A stretch of 64,000 nt of DNA, taken from Roseomonas rosulenta (lineage in GTDB: Bacteria; Pseudomonadota; Alphaproteobacteria; Acetobacterales; Acetobacteraceae). How positions within the stretch are numbered: position 1 is the stretch's first letter; each line of letters starts with the position of its first letter. The stretch spans positions 20,087 to 84,086 of the forward strand of contig NZ_JACADR010000003.1 of the NCBI RefSeq assembly GCF_016106005.1, in the 5' to 3' direction. The position numbers and the translations under genes were made by a program. Positions 23,731-32,536 of the stretch are shown here, in pieces. The notes beneath the pieces were generated by a model. The model saw nothing but the letters and a program-made list of their open reading frames with translations. It was not told where the DNA came from and searched no databases.

Positions 23731-24275
23731 GGAACGAAACCGCAGCGGACCTGCCGCACGACCCCGGCCTCCGCGCCGCCCTGCCGGATCTGGAAGCGGC
23801 GCCGGCCTGGGCGCGGGAGAGCGACACATCCGGGCCTATGCTGATCCAGGGAAGCAGGTATTCGGCGGCGCTGGTGCTTTTGTTGACCGCGGCATCGGGC
23901 CGGGCAGAGCTAGCGCTTCTGGGCTTCTCATGGCGGGGACGGCGGAGCATCGACGTGCGGCGCGAAGTGCTCCATCGCATGCCCATGCCTGCCAAGGAGA
24001 GCTATATCCAAAGCGGAGGGATTTGGGGGCGCAGGTCAGGGAGCACGTCATCTGGGATGGCTGCGAGCAATGTTGCGCGGCTGATCAGGGGATGCGGCGC
24101 CCATCGCGCTGTGCGCGGTGATCCAGCCCGTTGTCGAGGTCATGGTCGGCTGGGGCGAGATCCAGGTTGCCTCAGCAAAGAACCGGCTGGCACTGCGGAC
24201 TCTTCCGTCAGATCTTCACCGCGAGTAAGCGGCAGCGCTGACCTCGTCGATTTGAGCTCAGTCTCGCGCGCTCGG

Positions 24276-24559
24276 GCCCTCACCTGGAACCTCGTCAGCC
24301 AGTAAGCGTCCCTGGGTAAGCCGGCGTCCGAGTGCCTCGACGAATGCCTCGTATCGTTCGCGCCCCTTGGCTTGCGCCGCCGCCTGCATGGCGTCTGGCG
24401 TTGGCGGAGTCGCTGAGAGGCTCTGCAGCAGGGTGCGCCGGGCGATGTCCTCGGCCAGCTCCTCGACGGCGATGCCGGCCTTGATGCGGCGGACAGACGG
24501 ATCGCCTGGGCGGCGGTTCCAAGGGCGACGAGGGCTGCGGCGAGGAACAATGTCTTGTG
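24276..24559 (-). pseudogene. Signal peptide joined to a ParB-like fragment, out of frame
   Basis: ATG 24559 starts MHKTLFLAAALVALGTAAQA, a clean signal peptide, but the following sequence makes sense only after a one-base shift: DPSVRRIKAGIAVEELAED then IARRTLLQSLS, resembling the start of the ParB/Spo0J N-domain of plasmid partition proteins. It continues as AMQAAAQAKGRERYEAFVE and ends near 24276. A secreted partition protein is implausible, so this looks like a chance fusion of two relics or a frameshifted unrelated gene. Confidence 0.35.
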
Positions 24560-24952
24560 CATGGTGTAGGGTCCCTTCTCGGTCCTGGCGGAGCAGTCCC
24601 GCCGTTCTGGTGAGGCAAACCTACCTGCCGTCTGTCGCGTCCCGATCTCGCGCAGGGCGATCTGTTGTCGCGTCCGTCGCGCGCGGCGCCCTGGCGTGGT
24701 GCCGACCGGCCCGGCGCAGGCTGCGGCGCTCTCGACCAGACGTTGCCTTATGTGGCCGGGCGTCACGCCGACCGGTGCTTGCGCCACCGCCCGGGCGCGC
24801 AGCATGGAGCGGCGTGAGCCGACGTGCATCGGCGGCGCTCCAGCGCCAGCGCGCCCGGCGCGACCATCGCCTTCCGCCCGCCACGCGGCTTCACCGGGAG
24901 AGGAAGCGGTCGACTCCGACAGCGCGTTCGCAACCAGCGGGGCCGCGCCGCG

Positions 24953-25837
24953 TCAGCCCACCACCTCCCGCAGACAGCGCCGGAATTCCAGCGCCAGGCG
25001 CGAGATGGGGCGGTGGCCGGGCTCGACGAGATAGGCGCTGTTGCGCACTGGCAGGTCGAGCGGCCGGATCTCAAGATCCGCCCCGCCGGCGGCGAGCAAG
25101 CCGAAGCCGTCCAGCACCGCCACCCCTGCCCCACGCCGCACCAGCGCCCCGGCGACCGAGGCCAGAGCGCTTTCGATCGCAATGCGGAAAGGCAGGTGGG
25201 CCTGCTCAAAGGCCAGGCTGAGCTGCGCGCCGGTTTGGTACTGCAGTCCCGGGCAGATGAGGCTCTCGCGCGCGAGGTCGGCGAGCGAGACTGTCCCCTG
25301 TGCGCAGAGCCGGTGGCCGCGCGGCAGCAGGCAGCCGAGGCCGCGCGATCCCAGTTCGATCGTGCGGACACTGGCATCGCCGGTTGCGCCGATGATGGCG
25401 CCGAGATCGACCTGATGATCGGCCACCAGGTTCACCACCTCCTGCGCCGGCACGACATGCAGCGCCACCGCGACTTCCGGCCGGTCGGCGTGGAATCGCT
25501 GGACTGCATCGGCCACCGCGCCGCTGGCCAGCGCCGCCACGGTCGCGACCTTCAGCGTGCCAGCCCGGCCCTCGCGCAGGACCTGGGCCAGGCGGTTCAC
25601 GGCGTCGAGCGCGGTGAAGGCATTCGCCGTCTGGGCAAAGAGGGCGCGCGCCTCCGGCGTGGGCAGCAGGCGCTTACGCACGCGGGTGAACAGCGGAAAG
25701 CCGATCCGCGCCTCGGTCTGGCGCAGCATGCGGCTGACCGCAGGCTGGGAGATCCGCAGCCGAACCGCCGCCGCCGTGACGCCGCCCGCCTCCATGACGT
25801 GCCGGAACACTTCGAGCTCGCGGAAGGAGAGGTTCAT
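24953..25837 (-). CDS. LysR family transcriptional regulator
   Basis: A 294-residue LysR protein. The winged helix is LSFRELEVFRHVMEAGGVTAAAVRLRISQPAVSRMLRQTEARIGFPLFTR. The effector domain contains GTLKVATVAALASG and LVADHQVDLGAIIG. The gene is divergent from the HD-domain gene at 25927 with an 89-base gap, so it may control that HD/Bug pair. The class resembles CynR/GcvA-like LTTRs broadly; no effector can be named. Confidence 0.92.
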   Translation of the reverse strand: MNLSFRELEVFRHVMEAGGVTAAAVRLRISQPAVSRMLRQTEARIGFPLFTRVRKRLLPTPEARALFAQTANAFTALDAVNRLAQVLREGRAGTLKVATVAALASGAVADAVQRFHADRPEVAVALHVVPAQEVVNLVADHQVDLGAIIGATGDASVRTIELGSRGLGCLLPRGHRLCAQGTVSLADLARESLICPGLQYQTGAQLSLAFEQAHLPFRIAIESALASVAGALVRRGAGVAVLDGFGLLAAGGADLEIRPLDLPVRNSAYLVEPGHRPISRLALEFRRCLREVVG

Positions 25838-25926
25838 AACGTCAGGTTATCATATGGGGGTGTGCTTTGCATTGGCGGCCGCCGCTTGCCGCGCGGCACC
25901 ATCGCGCATCCCAGCCTTGAGGACCC

Positions 25927-26598
25927 GTGACAGCGATGAACTTCCTCGACCGCCGCGAACGACGCCCGATCACCGACGCGCTGCGCGCCAGCGTGCTGGA
26001 GGACCTGCCGGAGCTGGCTGACGTCCAGGACGAGGAGCTGCGCCGGAAGGCCGTCGAGGCCTGGGCCTATGCCCTTGCCGAGAGCAGCTTCGCCCGGATC
26101 CGCGACATTCCCGGCGAGGCTAACCCGGGCATGTTCCGCCTCAAACGCGGCGATCAGGCGACGCACCTGCGCGGCGTTGCCCGGATAGCGCTGGCCATCG
26201 CCGACGACTTCCTCAGCACCTTCCCCGAGGCGGTGATCCATCGCGACATCATCCTCGCCGGCGGACTGGTGCACGATGTCGGCAAGGCGTTCGAGTTCGA
26301 TCCGGCGAACCGCGCCCGCTGGGCTGCGGACGGCTCGCAGACCGGCATGCCCTCGCTGCGGCACCCGGTCTACGGCGTGCACGTCTGCATCGCCGTCGGC
26401 CTGCCCGAGGAGATCGTGCACATCGTCATGGGTCATTCCTTCGAGGGCGAACTGGTCAATCGCAGCCTGGAATGCCTGATCGTGCACAAGGCGGATCATC
26501 TCTGGTGGTCCACCGCCGGCGCCTGCGGTCTGCTGGAGCCGGAGACGGCAAAGGCGCTGGAAGCCCGGAAGATCACGCCGCGCGCGCCGCGCGGCTGA
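25927..26598 (+). CDS. HD domain phosphohydrolase
   Basis: A 223-residue HD-superfamily protein: a metal-binding set is visible as THLRGVARIA (first His), LAGGLVHDVGKAFEFD (HD pair), SLRHPVYGVH, HIVMGHSFEG and IVHKADHLWW (last His/Asp). HD domains hydrolyse nucleotides or other phosphoesters. GTG 25927 follows GAGGA closely; ATG 25936 is an alternative start. It is followed by a Bug binding protein, a pairing seen with catabolic operons, so it may act on a small-molecule phosphate. No specific reaction is assigned. Confidence 0.85.
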   Translation: MTAMNFLDRRERRPITDALRASVLEDLPELADVQDEELRRKAVEAWAYALAESSFARIRDIPGEANPGMFRLKRGDQATHLRGVARIALAIADDFLSTFPEAVIHRDIILAGGLVHDVGKAFEFDPANRARWAADGSQTGMPSLRHPVYGVHVCIAVGLPEEIVHIVMGHSFEGELVNRSLECLIVHKADHLWWSTAGACGLLEPETAKALEARKITPRAPRG

Positions 26599-26635
26599 TC
26601 ACGACCCGACCCTCGACCACAGACGGAGAAGCCCG

Positions 26636-27616
26636 ATGACCCACTTCCCGCGCCGTGAGCTGCTCGGCCTGCTGGCCGCCGGTGGCCTCGCCAGACCCTT
26701 CACGGTGCGGGCGGCGGATTATCCGACCCGTGCGGTCAGCATCGTCGTCCCCTATGCCGCCGGCGGCAGCAGCGACGTGGTGGCGCGCTTCACCGCGGAA
26801 ATGCTGCGCCCGCGCATGGACGGCCAGCCGGTGGTGGTGGAGAACCGCCCGAGCGCCAATGCGGTGATCGGCATGCAGCATGTGGCGCGCGCCGCTCCGG
26901 ATGGGTACACGCTGCTGCTCGGCGGCGCCTCGACAAATGCGGTCAACCCACATCTCTATCGCCGCAAGCCCTATGACGGCATTGCGGATTACACGGCCCT
27001 CGGCCTGGTGGGCACGGGGCCGCTGGTGGTCTCGGTGCATCCGGGACTGCCGATTCACAACCTCCAGGAGCTGATCGCCTATGCCAAGGCGAACCCGGGC
27101 AAACTCGCCTTCGGATCCAGCATCGGCGTCACGCTGCATCTGGCTGGCGAACTGCTGAAGACCCTGGCCGGCATCGACATGCTGCACGTGCCCTACAACA
27201 GCAACACCCAGGCGTTGACGGATGTCGTCGCCGGGCGGCTGCAGGTGATGTTCGATCCCGTGAGCAATTCCGCGCCCTTCATCGCCGATGGGCGGCTGCG
27301 GCCGATCGTGGTGCCGGCGCCTCGCCGCGCTGCCGCGCTGCCAGACGTGCCAACCTCGGCTGAGGCCGGGCTGCCGGCTTTCGAGGTGCTGACGTGGTTC
27401 GGCCTGTACGGCCCGGCCGGCATGCCGGCGGAGCTCGTTGCGACGCTCAACCGGCGGCTCAATGCCGGGCTCGCGGAGCGGACATCCGTGGAGCGGCTGG
27501 CCCGGCTCGGGCTGGATCCGGCGCCGACCGATCCGGCGGGCGCGGCGGCCTATCTCAGGGCGGATTCCGAGAAATGGGCCGAGGTGATCCGGCGCATCGG
27601 GCTGGTGGTTGATTGA
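26636..27616 (+). CDS. Bug/TctC-type substrate-binding protein
   Basis: A 326-residue periplasmic protein: signal RRELLGLLAAGGLARPFTVRA, then YPTRAVSIVVPYAAGGSSDVVARFTAEML, VVENRPSANAVIGMQHVA, PDGYTLLLGG, KLAFGSSIGVTLHLAGELL, MLHVPYNSNTQALTDVVAGRLQVMF and LPDVPTSAEAGLPAFEVLTWFGLYGPAGMPAELV. All Bug landmarks are present. GGAGAAGCCCG precedes ATG 26636. It sits 37 bases after the HD gene. The adjoining LysR gene probably governs the pair. Solute unknown, probably a carboxylate. Confidence 0.92.
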   Translation: MTHFPRRELLGLLAAGGLARPFTVRAADYPTRAVSIVVPYAAGGSSDVVARFTAEMLRPRMDGQPVVVENRPSANAVIGMQHVARAAPDGYTLLLGGASTNAVNPHLYRRKPYDGIADYTALGLVGTGPLVVSVHPGLPIHNLQELIAYAKANPGKLAFGSSIGVTLHLAGELLKTLAGIDMLHVPYNSNTQALTDVVAGRLQVMFDPVSNSAPFIADGRLRPIVVPAPRRAAALPDVPTSAEAGLPAFEVLTWFGLYGPAGMPAELVATLNRRLNAGLAERTSVERLARLGLDPAPTDPAGAAAYLRADSEKWAEVIRRIGLVVD

Positions 27617-27689
27617 GGCAGGGCCCTGGCGCCGGTCAGGGGGCCTCGGGCGCCTGCGCGGCAAGGTCACGGACGAGGCTGCCGAGCCC

Positions 27690-28230
27690 GTCGAGCCGCG
27701 TACGGGAGGCCGGCTTCACCAACCCGGTGCTGACGGACGGCGACAACGGCATCATCGCTGGCCATGGGCGGGTGCTGTCGGCGCGGAAGTTGGGCCTGGC
27801 CGTGGTGCCGGTGATCGAACGCGCCCACCTCACGCCGGTGCACCGCCGCGCCTAGGTGCTGGCGGACAGGAAGCTGGCGTTGAATGCCGGGTGGGACGAA
27901 GACCGGCTGCGCCTCGAACGCGCTGACCTGCCGGTGCCGGGCATCGACCTCGGGCTCACGGGCTTCGACCCCGACGAGATCGCCGCGTTCCTCGCCGAGG
28001 CGACCAGCGGCCTCACGGATCGGGACGGCCTTCCCGCGCGGCCCGAGACGCCCGTCACACAGCTGGGCGACGCCTGGCGCCTCGGTCGCCACCGCCTCGC
28101 CCGCGGAACCTGCATCGACCCAGCCGTGGTGGTGGCGGTGCTGGGCGGCGTACAAACCTTCCTCATGGTCAACGATCCACCCTGCGGCGTCGCGTACGAC
28201 CCCGGGTGGCGGAACCGGGCACGCACGTAG
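27690..28230 (+). pseudogene. ParB-domain/DNA methyltransferase remnant (phage-type)
   Basis: One frame, broken only by TAG 27853-27855, encodes REAGFTNPVLTDGDNGIIAG, HGRVLSARKLGLAVVPVIE, then after the amber VLADRKLALNAGWD, GFDPDEIAAFLAEATSGLTD, LGDAWRLGRHRLARGTCID and MVNDPPCGVAYDPGWRNR. This is the linker and start of prophage ParB-methylase proteins: the ParB sulfiredoxin-like domain followed by an N6/N4-type methylase whose motif DPPY is DPPC here. The catalytic domain and N-terminus are missing. The amber replaces a conserved Tyr (RAYVLADNK). Confidence 0.6.
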
Positions 28231-28247
28231 GGAGGGATCTGATCGGG

Positions 28248-29000
28248 ATGGCTTACACGGCTGCCGGGCAGATCGTGGTCTGGCAGGGTGGCAGTCTCTG
28301 GACTGGCCGTGCCGCGATGACGACGGACGTCCACGCGCACCATGCCATCCAGATCACGCTCGGCTTCGATGGCGGATTCCGGCTCCGCAGTCCCGAGGCG
28401 GGGTTCGGCGCCGAGACCGTCGCGGCGGTCGTGGCCGCCGACAGGCCGCATGCCTTCTCGGTCGATGCCACGGTCGCGCTCATCTTCATCGAGCCAGAAT
28501 CCCTGCAGGGTCGCGCTATCGGCCGCCTCTGCGGGGATGCGGGGATTGTCGCCATCGATCCAGAGTTGCTCGGCCACACACCCGCCGCTTTGCTGGAGGC
28601 GATCAAGGGCCGCAGCGGTGCCGACATGGAGGCTGCTGCGCGGGCCGTGGTTGCCAGGCTCGGTGGCCCCGGCTCGCCGCGCGACCGGCCGGATGCGCGC
28701 GTGGCGCGCGTGATCGAAGTTCTCGGCGGACGTCTCGATGATCCGCCCAGGCTCGAGGAGGCTGCCCACCTGGCCAGCCTCTCTCCCGACAGGTTCCGCC
28801 ATCTGTTTGTCGAGGAGACGGGACTGCAGTACCGCAGCTACCTGCTCTGGCTTCGCCTCGGCCGCGCGGTGGCCGCCTTTGCCAAGGGCCACTCGCTGAC
28901 CGAGGCAGCCCACGCCGCGGGCTTCTCGGATTCGGCCCATCTCAGCCGAACCTTCCGCCGCACCTTCGGCCTCATGCCGTCCTCGCTCCGCATGGAGTAG
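28248..29000 (+). CDS. AraC family transcriptional regulator
   Basis: A 250-residue protein. An N-terminal cupin-like effector region (WQGGSLWTGRAAMTTDVHAHHAIQITLGFDG) is followed by the AraC double helix-turn-helix: PRLEEAAHLASLSPDRFRHLFVEETGLQYRSYLLWLRLGRAVAAFAKGHSLTEAAHAAGFSDSAHLSRTFRRTFGLMPS. GGAGGG lies 13 bases before ATG 28248. It directly precedes the metallothionein-like gene and could regulate it, or the hydrolase beyond; the effector domain does not reveal a ligand. Confidence 0.9.
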   Translation: MAYTAAGQIVVWQGGSLWTGRAAMTTDVHAHHAIQITLGFDGGFRLRSPEAGFGAETVAAVVAADRPHAFSVDATVALIFIEPESLQGRAIGRLCGDAGIVAIDPELLGHTPAALLEAIKGRSGADMEAAARAVVARLGGPGSPRDRPDARVARVIEVLGGRLDDPPRLEEAAHLASLSPDRFRHLFVEETGLQYRSYLLWLRLGRAVAAFAKGHSLTEAAHAAGFSDSAHLSRTFRRTFGLMPSSLRME

Positions 29001-29032
29001 CCGCTACGTTCAAGTCGCCTCCGCCGCCGCTG

Positions 29033-29053
29033 GGTAGGTTCCGCCTGCCTACC
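29033..29053. promoter_or_regulatory. Inverted repeat ahead of the metallothionein-like gene
   Basis: Arms GGTAGG (29033-29038) and CCTACC (29048-29053) are perfect, separated by 9 bases, 18 bases upstream of the ATG at 29072 and inside the 71-base gap after the AraC gene. It could be an operator or a 5'-leader hairpin. No regulator is assigned; the AraC neighbour is one candidate. Confidence 0.4.
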
Positions 29054-29071
29054 AACCACGGAGAGGATCCG

Positions 29072-29281
29072 ATGAACGCCAACTGCTCCTGCGGCCCGAA
29101 CTGCAACTGTGGCCCCGGCTGCGCCTGCCAGGGCGCCGCCACCGCGACCTGCGGCTGCGGCCCCGCCTGCACCTGCGGCGCCAATTGCCGCTGCACCCCC
29201 GAAAGCCGGTGCAACACGGCGTGCCGCTGCGGCCAGCCGGCGAACCGGCTGGTATCGGCCTCGCTCGCCAGCGCGTCTTGA
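29072..29281 (+). CDS. Metallothionein-like cysteine-rich protein (15 Cys in 69 residues)
   Basis: A 69-residue protein dominated by CxC and CxxxC pairs: NCSCGPNCNCGPGCACQG, then TCGCGPACTCGANCRC and RCNTACRCGQ. There are 15 cysteines, no aromatic residue and an uncharged, cysteine-free tail of about 15 residues. This is the composition of metal-thiolate proteins and unlike SmtA, which has histidines. GGAGAGGATCC is a good ribosome site. It follows an AraC regulator and lies near the YHS and ferritin-like genes. Binding Zn, Cu or Cd is inferred; no bacterial family I know matches exactly. Confidence 0.75.
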   Translation: MNANCSCGPNCNCGPGCACQGAATATCGCGPACTCGANCRCTPESRCNTACRCGQPANRLVSASLASAS

Positions 29282-29418
29282 GCGGTGTCCCGGTGCCGCC
29301 GTTCGCGCTCGGCGAACGGCGGTCGCCGCGGGCGGGGGGCGTGCGCTGCCGACGCGAGCCTGGGTCTTCGCTTCTACAAGCGGATGCAGCAGTCCGCGCG
29401 CGGCCATGCATCCGCCCC

Positions 29419-30216
29419 ATGGGGCGCCGCATCGCGCTCTCCGCAGCCGCGACGCTGCTGCTCTCCGCCTGCGCCACGGGTCCGGGCTCCCGGATCGGCC
29501 CGCACGGCATCGAATTCATCGCGACATCGGGCAGGCGACCGACGGTCGTGTTCGAGAACGGGCTGGGCGCCGAACTGGCTGGGTGGGCGGAGGTGCTTGC
29601 CGGCTTGCCGCCGGACGCCGCCCACTTCGCCTACAACCGCGCAGGCAATGGCCGCTCCGCGGCCGCCGCGGCGCCGCGCGACGGCGCGACGATCGTGGCC
29701 GAGCTTCGCGCCGTCCTCGCCGCGGAAGGCTTCCGCCCACCCTACGTCCTGGTCGGCCATTCCCTGGGCGGCCTCTACATGCAGCTCTTCGCCCGGGCAC
29801 ATCCGGAGGAGGTCGAGGCGCTGATCCTCGTCGACTCCACCCACCCGCGGCAGTTCGAGGGCGACAGCGCGCTCGAACGCCAGTCCTGGTGGCTGCGGAC
29901 GGTCCGTGCGCTGCTCGTGCGGGGCGCGGCGGCGGAGGAGCTGGCCATGGCCCCGGAAACCGGCCGGCAGGTCCTGGCCATGCCAGCGCCCGCCGGCGTG
30001 AGGGTCATCATCCTGAGCGCACGAAAGCCGACGCAGCACGCATCGTCGGATGCCGAGCGCCGGCTGAATGCCATGCGCGTCGACCTGGCGCGGCTCTACC
30101 CGGGCGCGCAGCAGATCTGGGTCGACAGCGGCCATGCCATGCCCACCGAGGAACCGGCCGCCATCCGAGACGCAATCCTGGCCGTGCTGGGCCGATCCTG
30201 CCTCGTGGCAACGTAG
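29419..30216 (+). CDS. Lipoprotein alpha/beta hydrolase
   Basis: A 265-residue protein. MGRRIALSAAATLLLSACATG ends in a lipobox (LSAC), so it should be lipid-anchored. The fold shows VFENGLGAELAGWAEVLAGLP, FAYNRAGNGRS, LVGHSLGGLYMQLFARAHPEEVEALILVDSTHPRQF (nucleophile Ser in GHSLG) and WVDSGHAMPTEEP (catalytic His). The acid residue is probably in the ILVDSTHP strand or near GVRVIILSARKPTQH. ATG 29419 is chosen for its lipoprotein signal. Substrate unknown; likely an esterase or acyl hydrolase. Confidence 0.88.
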   Translation: MGRRIALSAAATLLLSACATGPGSRIGPHGIEFIATSGRRPTVVFENGLGAELAGWAEVLAGLPPDAAHFAYNRAGNGRSAAAAAPRDGATIVAELRAVLAAEGFRPPYVLVGHSLGGLYMQLFARAHPEEVEALILVDSTHPRQFEGDSALERQSWWLRTVRALLVRGAAAEELAMAPETGRQVLAMPAPAGVRVIILSARKPTQHASSDAERRLNAMRVDLARLYPGAQQIWVDSGHAMPTEEPAAIRDAILAVLGRSCLVAT

Positions 30217-30386
30217 TGTCAGTCCCGCAGCCAGGCCGCCGGCGCGGCCTTCGCGACCCGCTGCGGCGCAGCCGGGCGCTTATCCTCATTGTGTCCCACT
30301 GCTCATCGCGGTGGCCGGGCGTCATGCCACGCCATGCTTGCACGACACCCGTCGGCGATGCCCTGCGCAGCCTGCGACGCGGATGG

Positions 30387-31364
30387 TCACCGCGGATCGA
30401 CGAGGCTGATCACCGTGCTGCCGCGCTTGCCGCCCCCGTCCACCTCGCGATGCGCCTCCACGATGTCGTCGAGCCAGCAGCGGCGCCCGATCACGGGCCG
30501 GATCGCGCCCGCCTCGAGCATCGCCGCGATACGGGCCAGCTCGACAGGGTCGTTGCCCGAGAAGCCGCATCGCACCCGCGGCCCCGGCCGCAGCGCCGTC
30601 ACGACCATCTGCGCCAGTTCCCGGGCGCCGAAGGACAGGAACACGTGGCGCCCGCGCGGCGCCAGGTGCGGACGCCACTCCGCGAAGCGCGTCGCGCCGA
30701 TGGTGTCGAGGATGACGTCGTAGGGCTGCGCCGCCACGCCGCGCGGCCCCACGTTCCGGTCGATCACGGCATCGGCCCCGAGGCTCCGCACCAGGTCGCC
30801 ATTGGCCTCGCTGCACAGCCCGGTCACATGCGCGCCGAGATGCTTCGCGATCTGCACCGCGAAGGCCCCGACGTTCCCCGCCGCGCCGACCACCAGCACC
30901 CGCTCCCCGCGCTCCAGCCGCGCCACGTCGCGCAGGAAGGCGAGCGCGGCGAGCCCGCCGAAGGGCACGGCAGCGGCCTCGGCGAAGCTCAGCTCTGCCG
31001 GGATGGTATGGATCGCCGCATCCTCGCGGATCGTCAGGTATTCTGCATTGGCGCCGCGCAGCACGATGCCGAAGACCGCCTGGCCCGGGCGGAAGCGCGT
31101 GACCTCGCCGCCGACCGCCTCGACCTCCCCGGCGAACTCCATGCCGGGAATGGGCTGGCGGGGGCCGCGTAGGCCGAAGGCAAGCCGGATCGGCAGCCGG
31201 AAGATCGCCGAGGCGCGCAGCCCGCGCAGCCGCGCATCGCCCGAGGTGACGGTGCTGGCATGCACCCGCACGCGGATGTCCCGCGGGCCGATGGGCGGCA
31301 GCGGGACCTCCTCGATCCGTAGCACCTCGGGCGGCCCGTAGCGGCGGTGGATGGCGGCTTTCAT
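30387..31364 (-). CDS. NAD(P)-dependent quinone-oxidoreductase-like (MDR family) enzyme
   Basis: A 325-residue medium-chain dehydrogenase of the zinc-free class: MKAAIHRRYGPPEVLRIEEVP, VTSGDARLRG, GMEFAGEVEAVGGEV, the nucleotide-binding LVVGAAGNVGAFAVQIAKHLGAHVTGLCS and VILDTIGATRF. It lacks catalytic zinc cysteines, as in quinone oxidoreductases and alkenal reductases. The LysR gene at 31455 is divergent with a 90-base gap and presumably regulates it. Likely a cytoplasmic reductase of a reactive carbonyl or quinone. Confidence 0.9.
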   Translation of the reverse strand: MKAAIHRRYGPPEVLRIEEVPLPPIGPRDIRVRVHASTVTSGDARLRGLRASAIFRLPIRLAFGLRGPRQPIPGMEFAGEVEAVGGEVTRFRPGQAVFGIVLRGANAEYLTIREDAAIHTIPAELSFAEAAAVPFGGLAALAFLRDVARLERGERVLVVGAAGNVGAFAVQIAKHLGAHVTGLCSEANGDLVRSLGADAVIDRNVGPRGVAAQPYDVILDTIGATRFAEWRPHLAPRGRHVFLSFGARELAQMVVTALRPGPRVRCGFSGNDPVELARIAAMLEAGAIRPVIGRRCWLDDIVEAHREVDGGGKRGSTVISLVDPR

Positions 31365-31454
31365 GGCGTGCTCCGGTGGTGGCGGGGCTCGTCATAACCA
31401 TGCATCTTCAACGGGGATATTGCCGATACCTGTAGAGGATCCATACAATCCTGC

Positions 31455-32351
31455 ATGGGTGAACGGTGGCCATCCTTCGACTGGACGCTGGCCCGCGCCT
31501 TTCTGGCCACGGCGGAGGCCGGCTCGCTTTCCGCCGCCGCGCGTCTGACCGGCCAGACCCAGCCCACTCTCGGCCGCCAGGTCGCCGCGCTGGAACGGGC
31601 GCTGGGGATCGCGCTGTTCGAACGTGTCGGTCGCGGCCTTGCCCTGACGCCCAGCGGGCGCGAGGTGCTGGAGCATGTCCGCGCCATGGGCGAGGCCGCG
31701 GGGCGGGTCGCCCTCGTGGCCTCCGGGCGTTCGCAATCCGTCGCGGGGCCGATCCGCATCACCGCGAGCGAGGTCTATGCGGCGCATCTGCTGCCGCCGA
31801 TCCTCGCCAGGCTGCGCGCGGAGCATCCCGGGATCACGGTCGAGCTCGTGGCCACCAGCCGCCCGAGCGACCTGCTGCGGCGCGAGGCCGACATCGCCGT
31901 CCGCAACTTCGAATCGCGCGACGCCGAGCTGATCGTCCGCAAGGTCGCGGAGGACCGTGCACGGCCCTACGCCACGCCGGAATGCCTGCAGCGCCTGGGC
32001 CGTCCCCGCCGTTGGGCGGATCTCGCCGAGGCCGACTTCGTGGGCCTCGACCGGACGGAGCTGCTGATCGAAGGGCTGCGCGCCTTCGGCCTGCATCTCA
32101 CGGCGCGAAACTTCCCCGTCCAGGCCGACAGCCACCTGGTCCACTGGGCCTTCGTGCGTCAGGGTCTGGGCATCGGCCTGATCACCGAGGCTGTAGGCGA
32201 TGCCGATAGCGCAGTTCGTCGCGTGCTGCCGGAGGAGCCGCCCGTCACCTTCCCGATCTGGCTCGCCACGCATCGCGAACTGCACACGAGCCGCAGGGTG
32301 CGGCTGGTGTTCGATCTTCTGGCAGACGCGCTGTCGCCGTCCGGGCGGTGA
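31455..32351 (+). CDS. LysR family transcriptional regulator
   Basis: A 298-residue LysR protein. The DNA-binding part is FDWTLARAFLATAEAGSLSAAARLTGQTQPTLGRQVAALERALGIALFERVGRGLALTPSG; the effector part includes GPIRITASEVYAAHLLPPILARLRAEHPGITVELV and LRREADIAVRNFES. It belongs to the subgroup that often controls neighbouring oxidoreductases and is divergent from the quinone oxidoreductase at 30387-31364. The ATG follows a short promoter region with no certain LysR box. Confidence 0.92.
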   Translation: MGERWPSFDWTLARAFLATAEAGSLSAAARLTGQTQPTLGRQVAALERALGIALFERVGRGLALTPSGREVLEHVRAMGEAAGRVALVASGRSQSVAGPIRITASEVYAAHLLPPILARLRAEHPGITVELVATSRPSDLLRREADIAVRNFESRDAELIVRKVAEDRARPYATPECLQRLGRPRRWADLAEADFVGLDRTELLIEGLRAFGLHLTARNFPVQADSHLVHWAFVRQGLGIGLITEAVGDADSAVRRVLPEEPPVTFPIWLATHRELHTSRRVRLVFDLLADALSPSGR

Positions 32352-32536
32352 TTCGGTTGCGCCGCGACGGTTCCAGTCCAGATGCACTCCCTCCAGCAAT
32401 TGCCAGGACTGAACAATCCTAGCCCAGCCAGCCCTGGGGGGACCCGGCAAGCAGCGACAGCCTGAGTTGCGATGGGTCCCGCGCGGGGAACCACGGCACT
32501 TCCCGCCGCGGCGTCATCGCGATAGTCGTCTGGTCC

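Larger units (their letters stand above)
23264..24952. other. Gene-poor relic region
   Basis: I find no intact gene in this 1.7-kb stretch. It holds a DUF3489 remnant (23447-23730) and a signal-peptide/ParB-like chimera (24276-24559). The rest (23264-23440, 23735-24270, 24565-24950) contains only long high-GC shadow frames without family motifs or good ribosome sites. It looks like decayed plasmid, phage or island DNA. Confidence 0.6.

Noticed and set aside
23264..24950. Plus-strand frames of 270-280 codons as real genes
   Set aside because: No motif, no ribosome site, and they lie opposite the DUF3489 and ParB-like remnants.
8165..28230. In-frame amber codons in four fragments as a sign of TAG recoding
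   Set aside because: The replaced residues differ (Trp, Tyr, others), three of the four genes are also truncated or otherwise incomplete, and intact genes in the window use TAG as a normal stop. No suppressor tRNA or PylS-like gene is visible.
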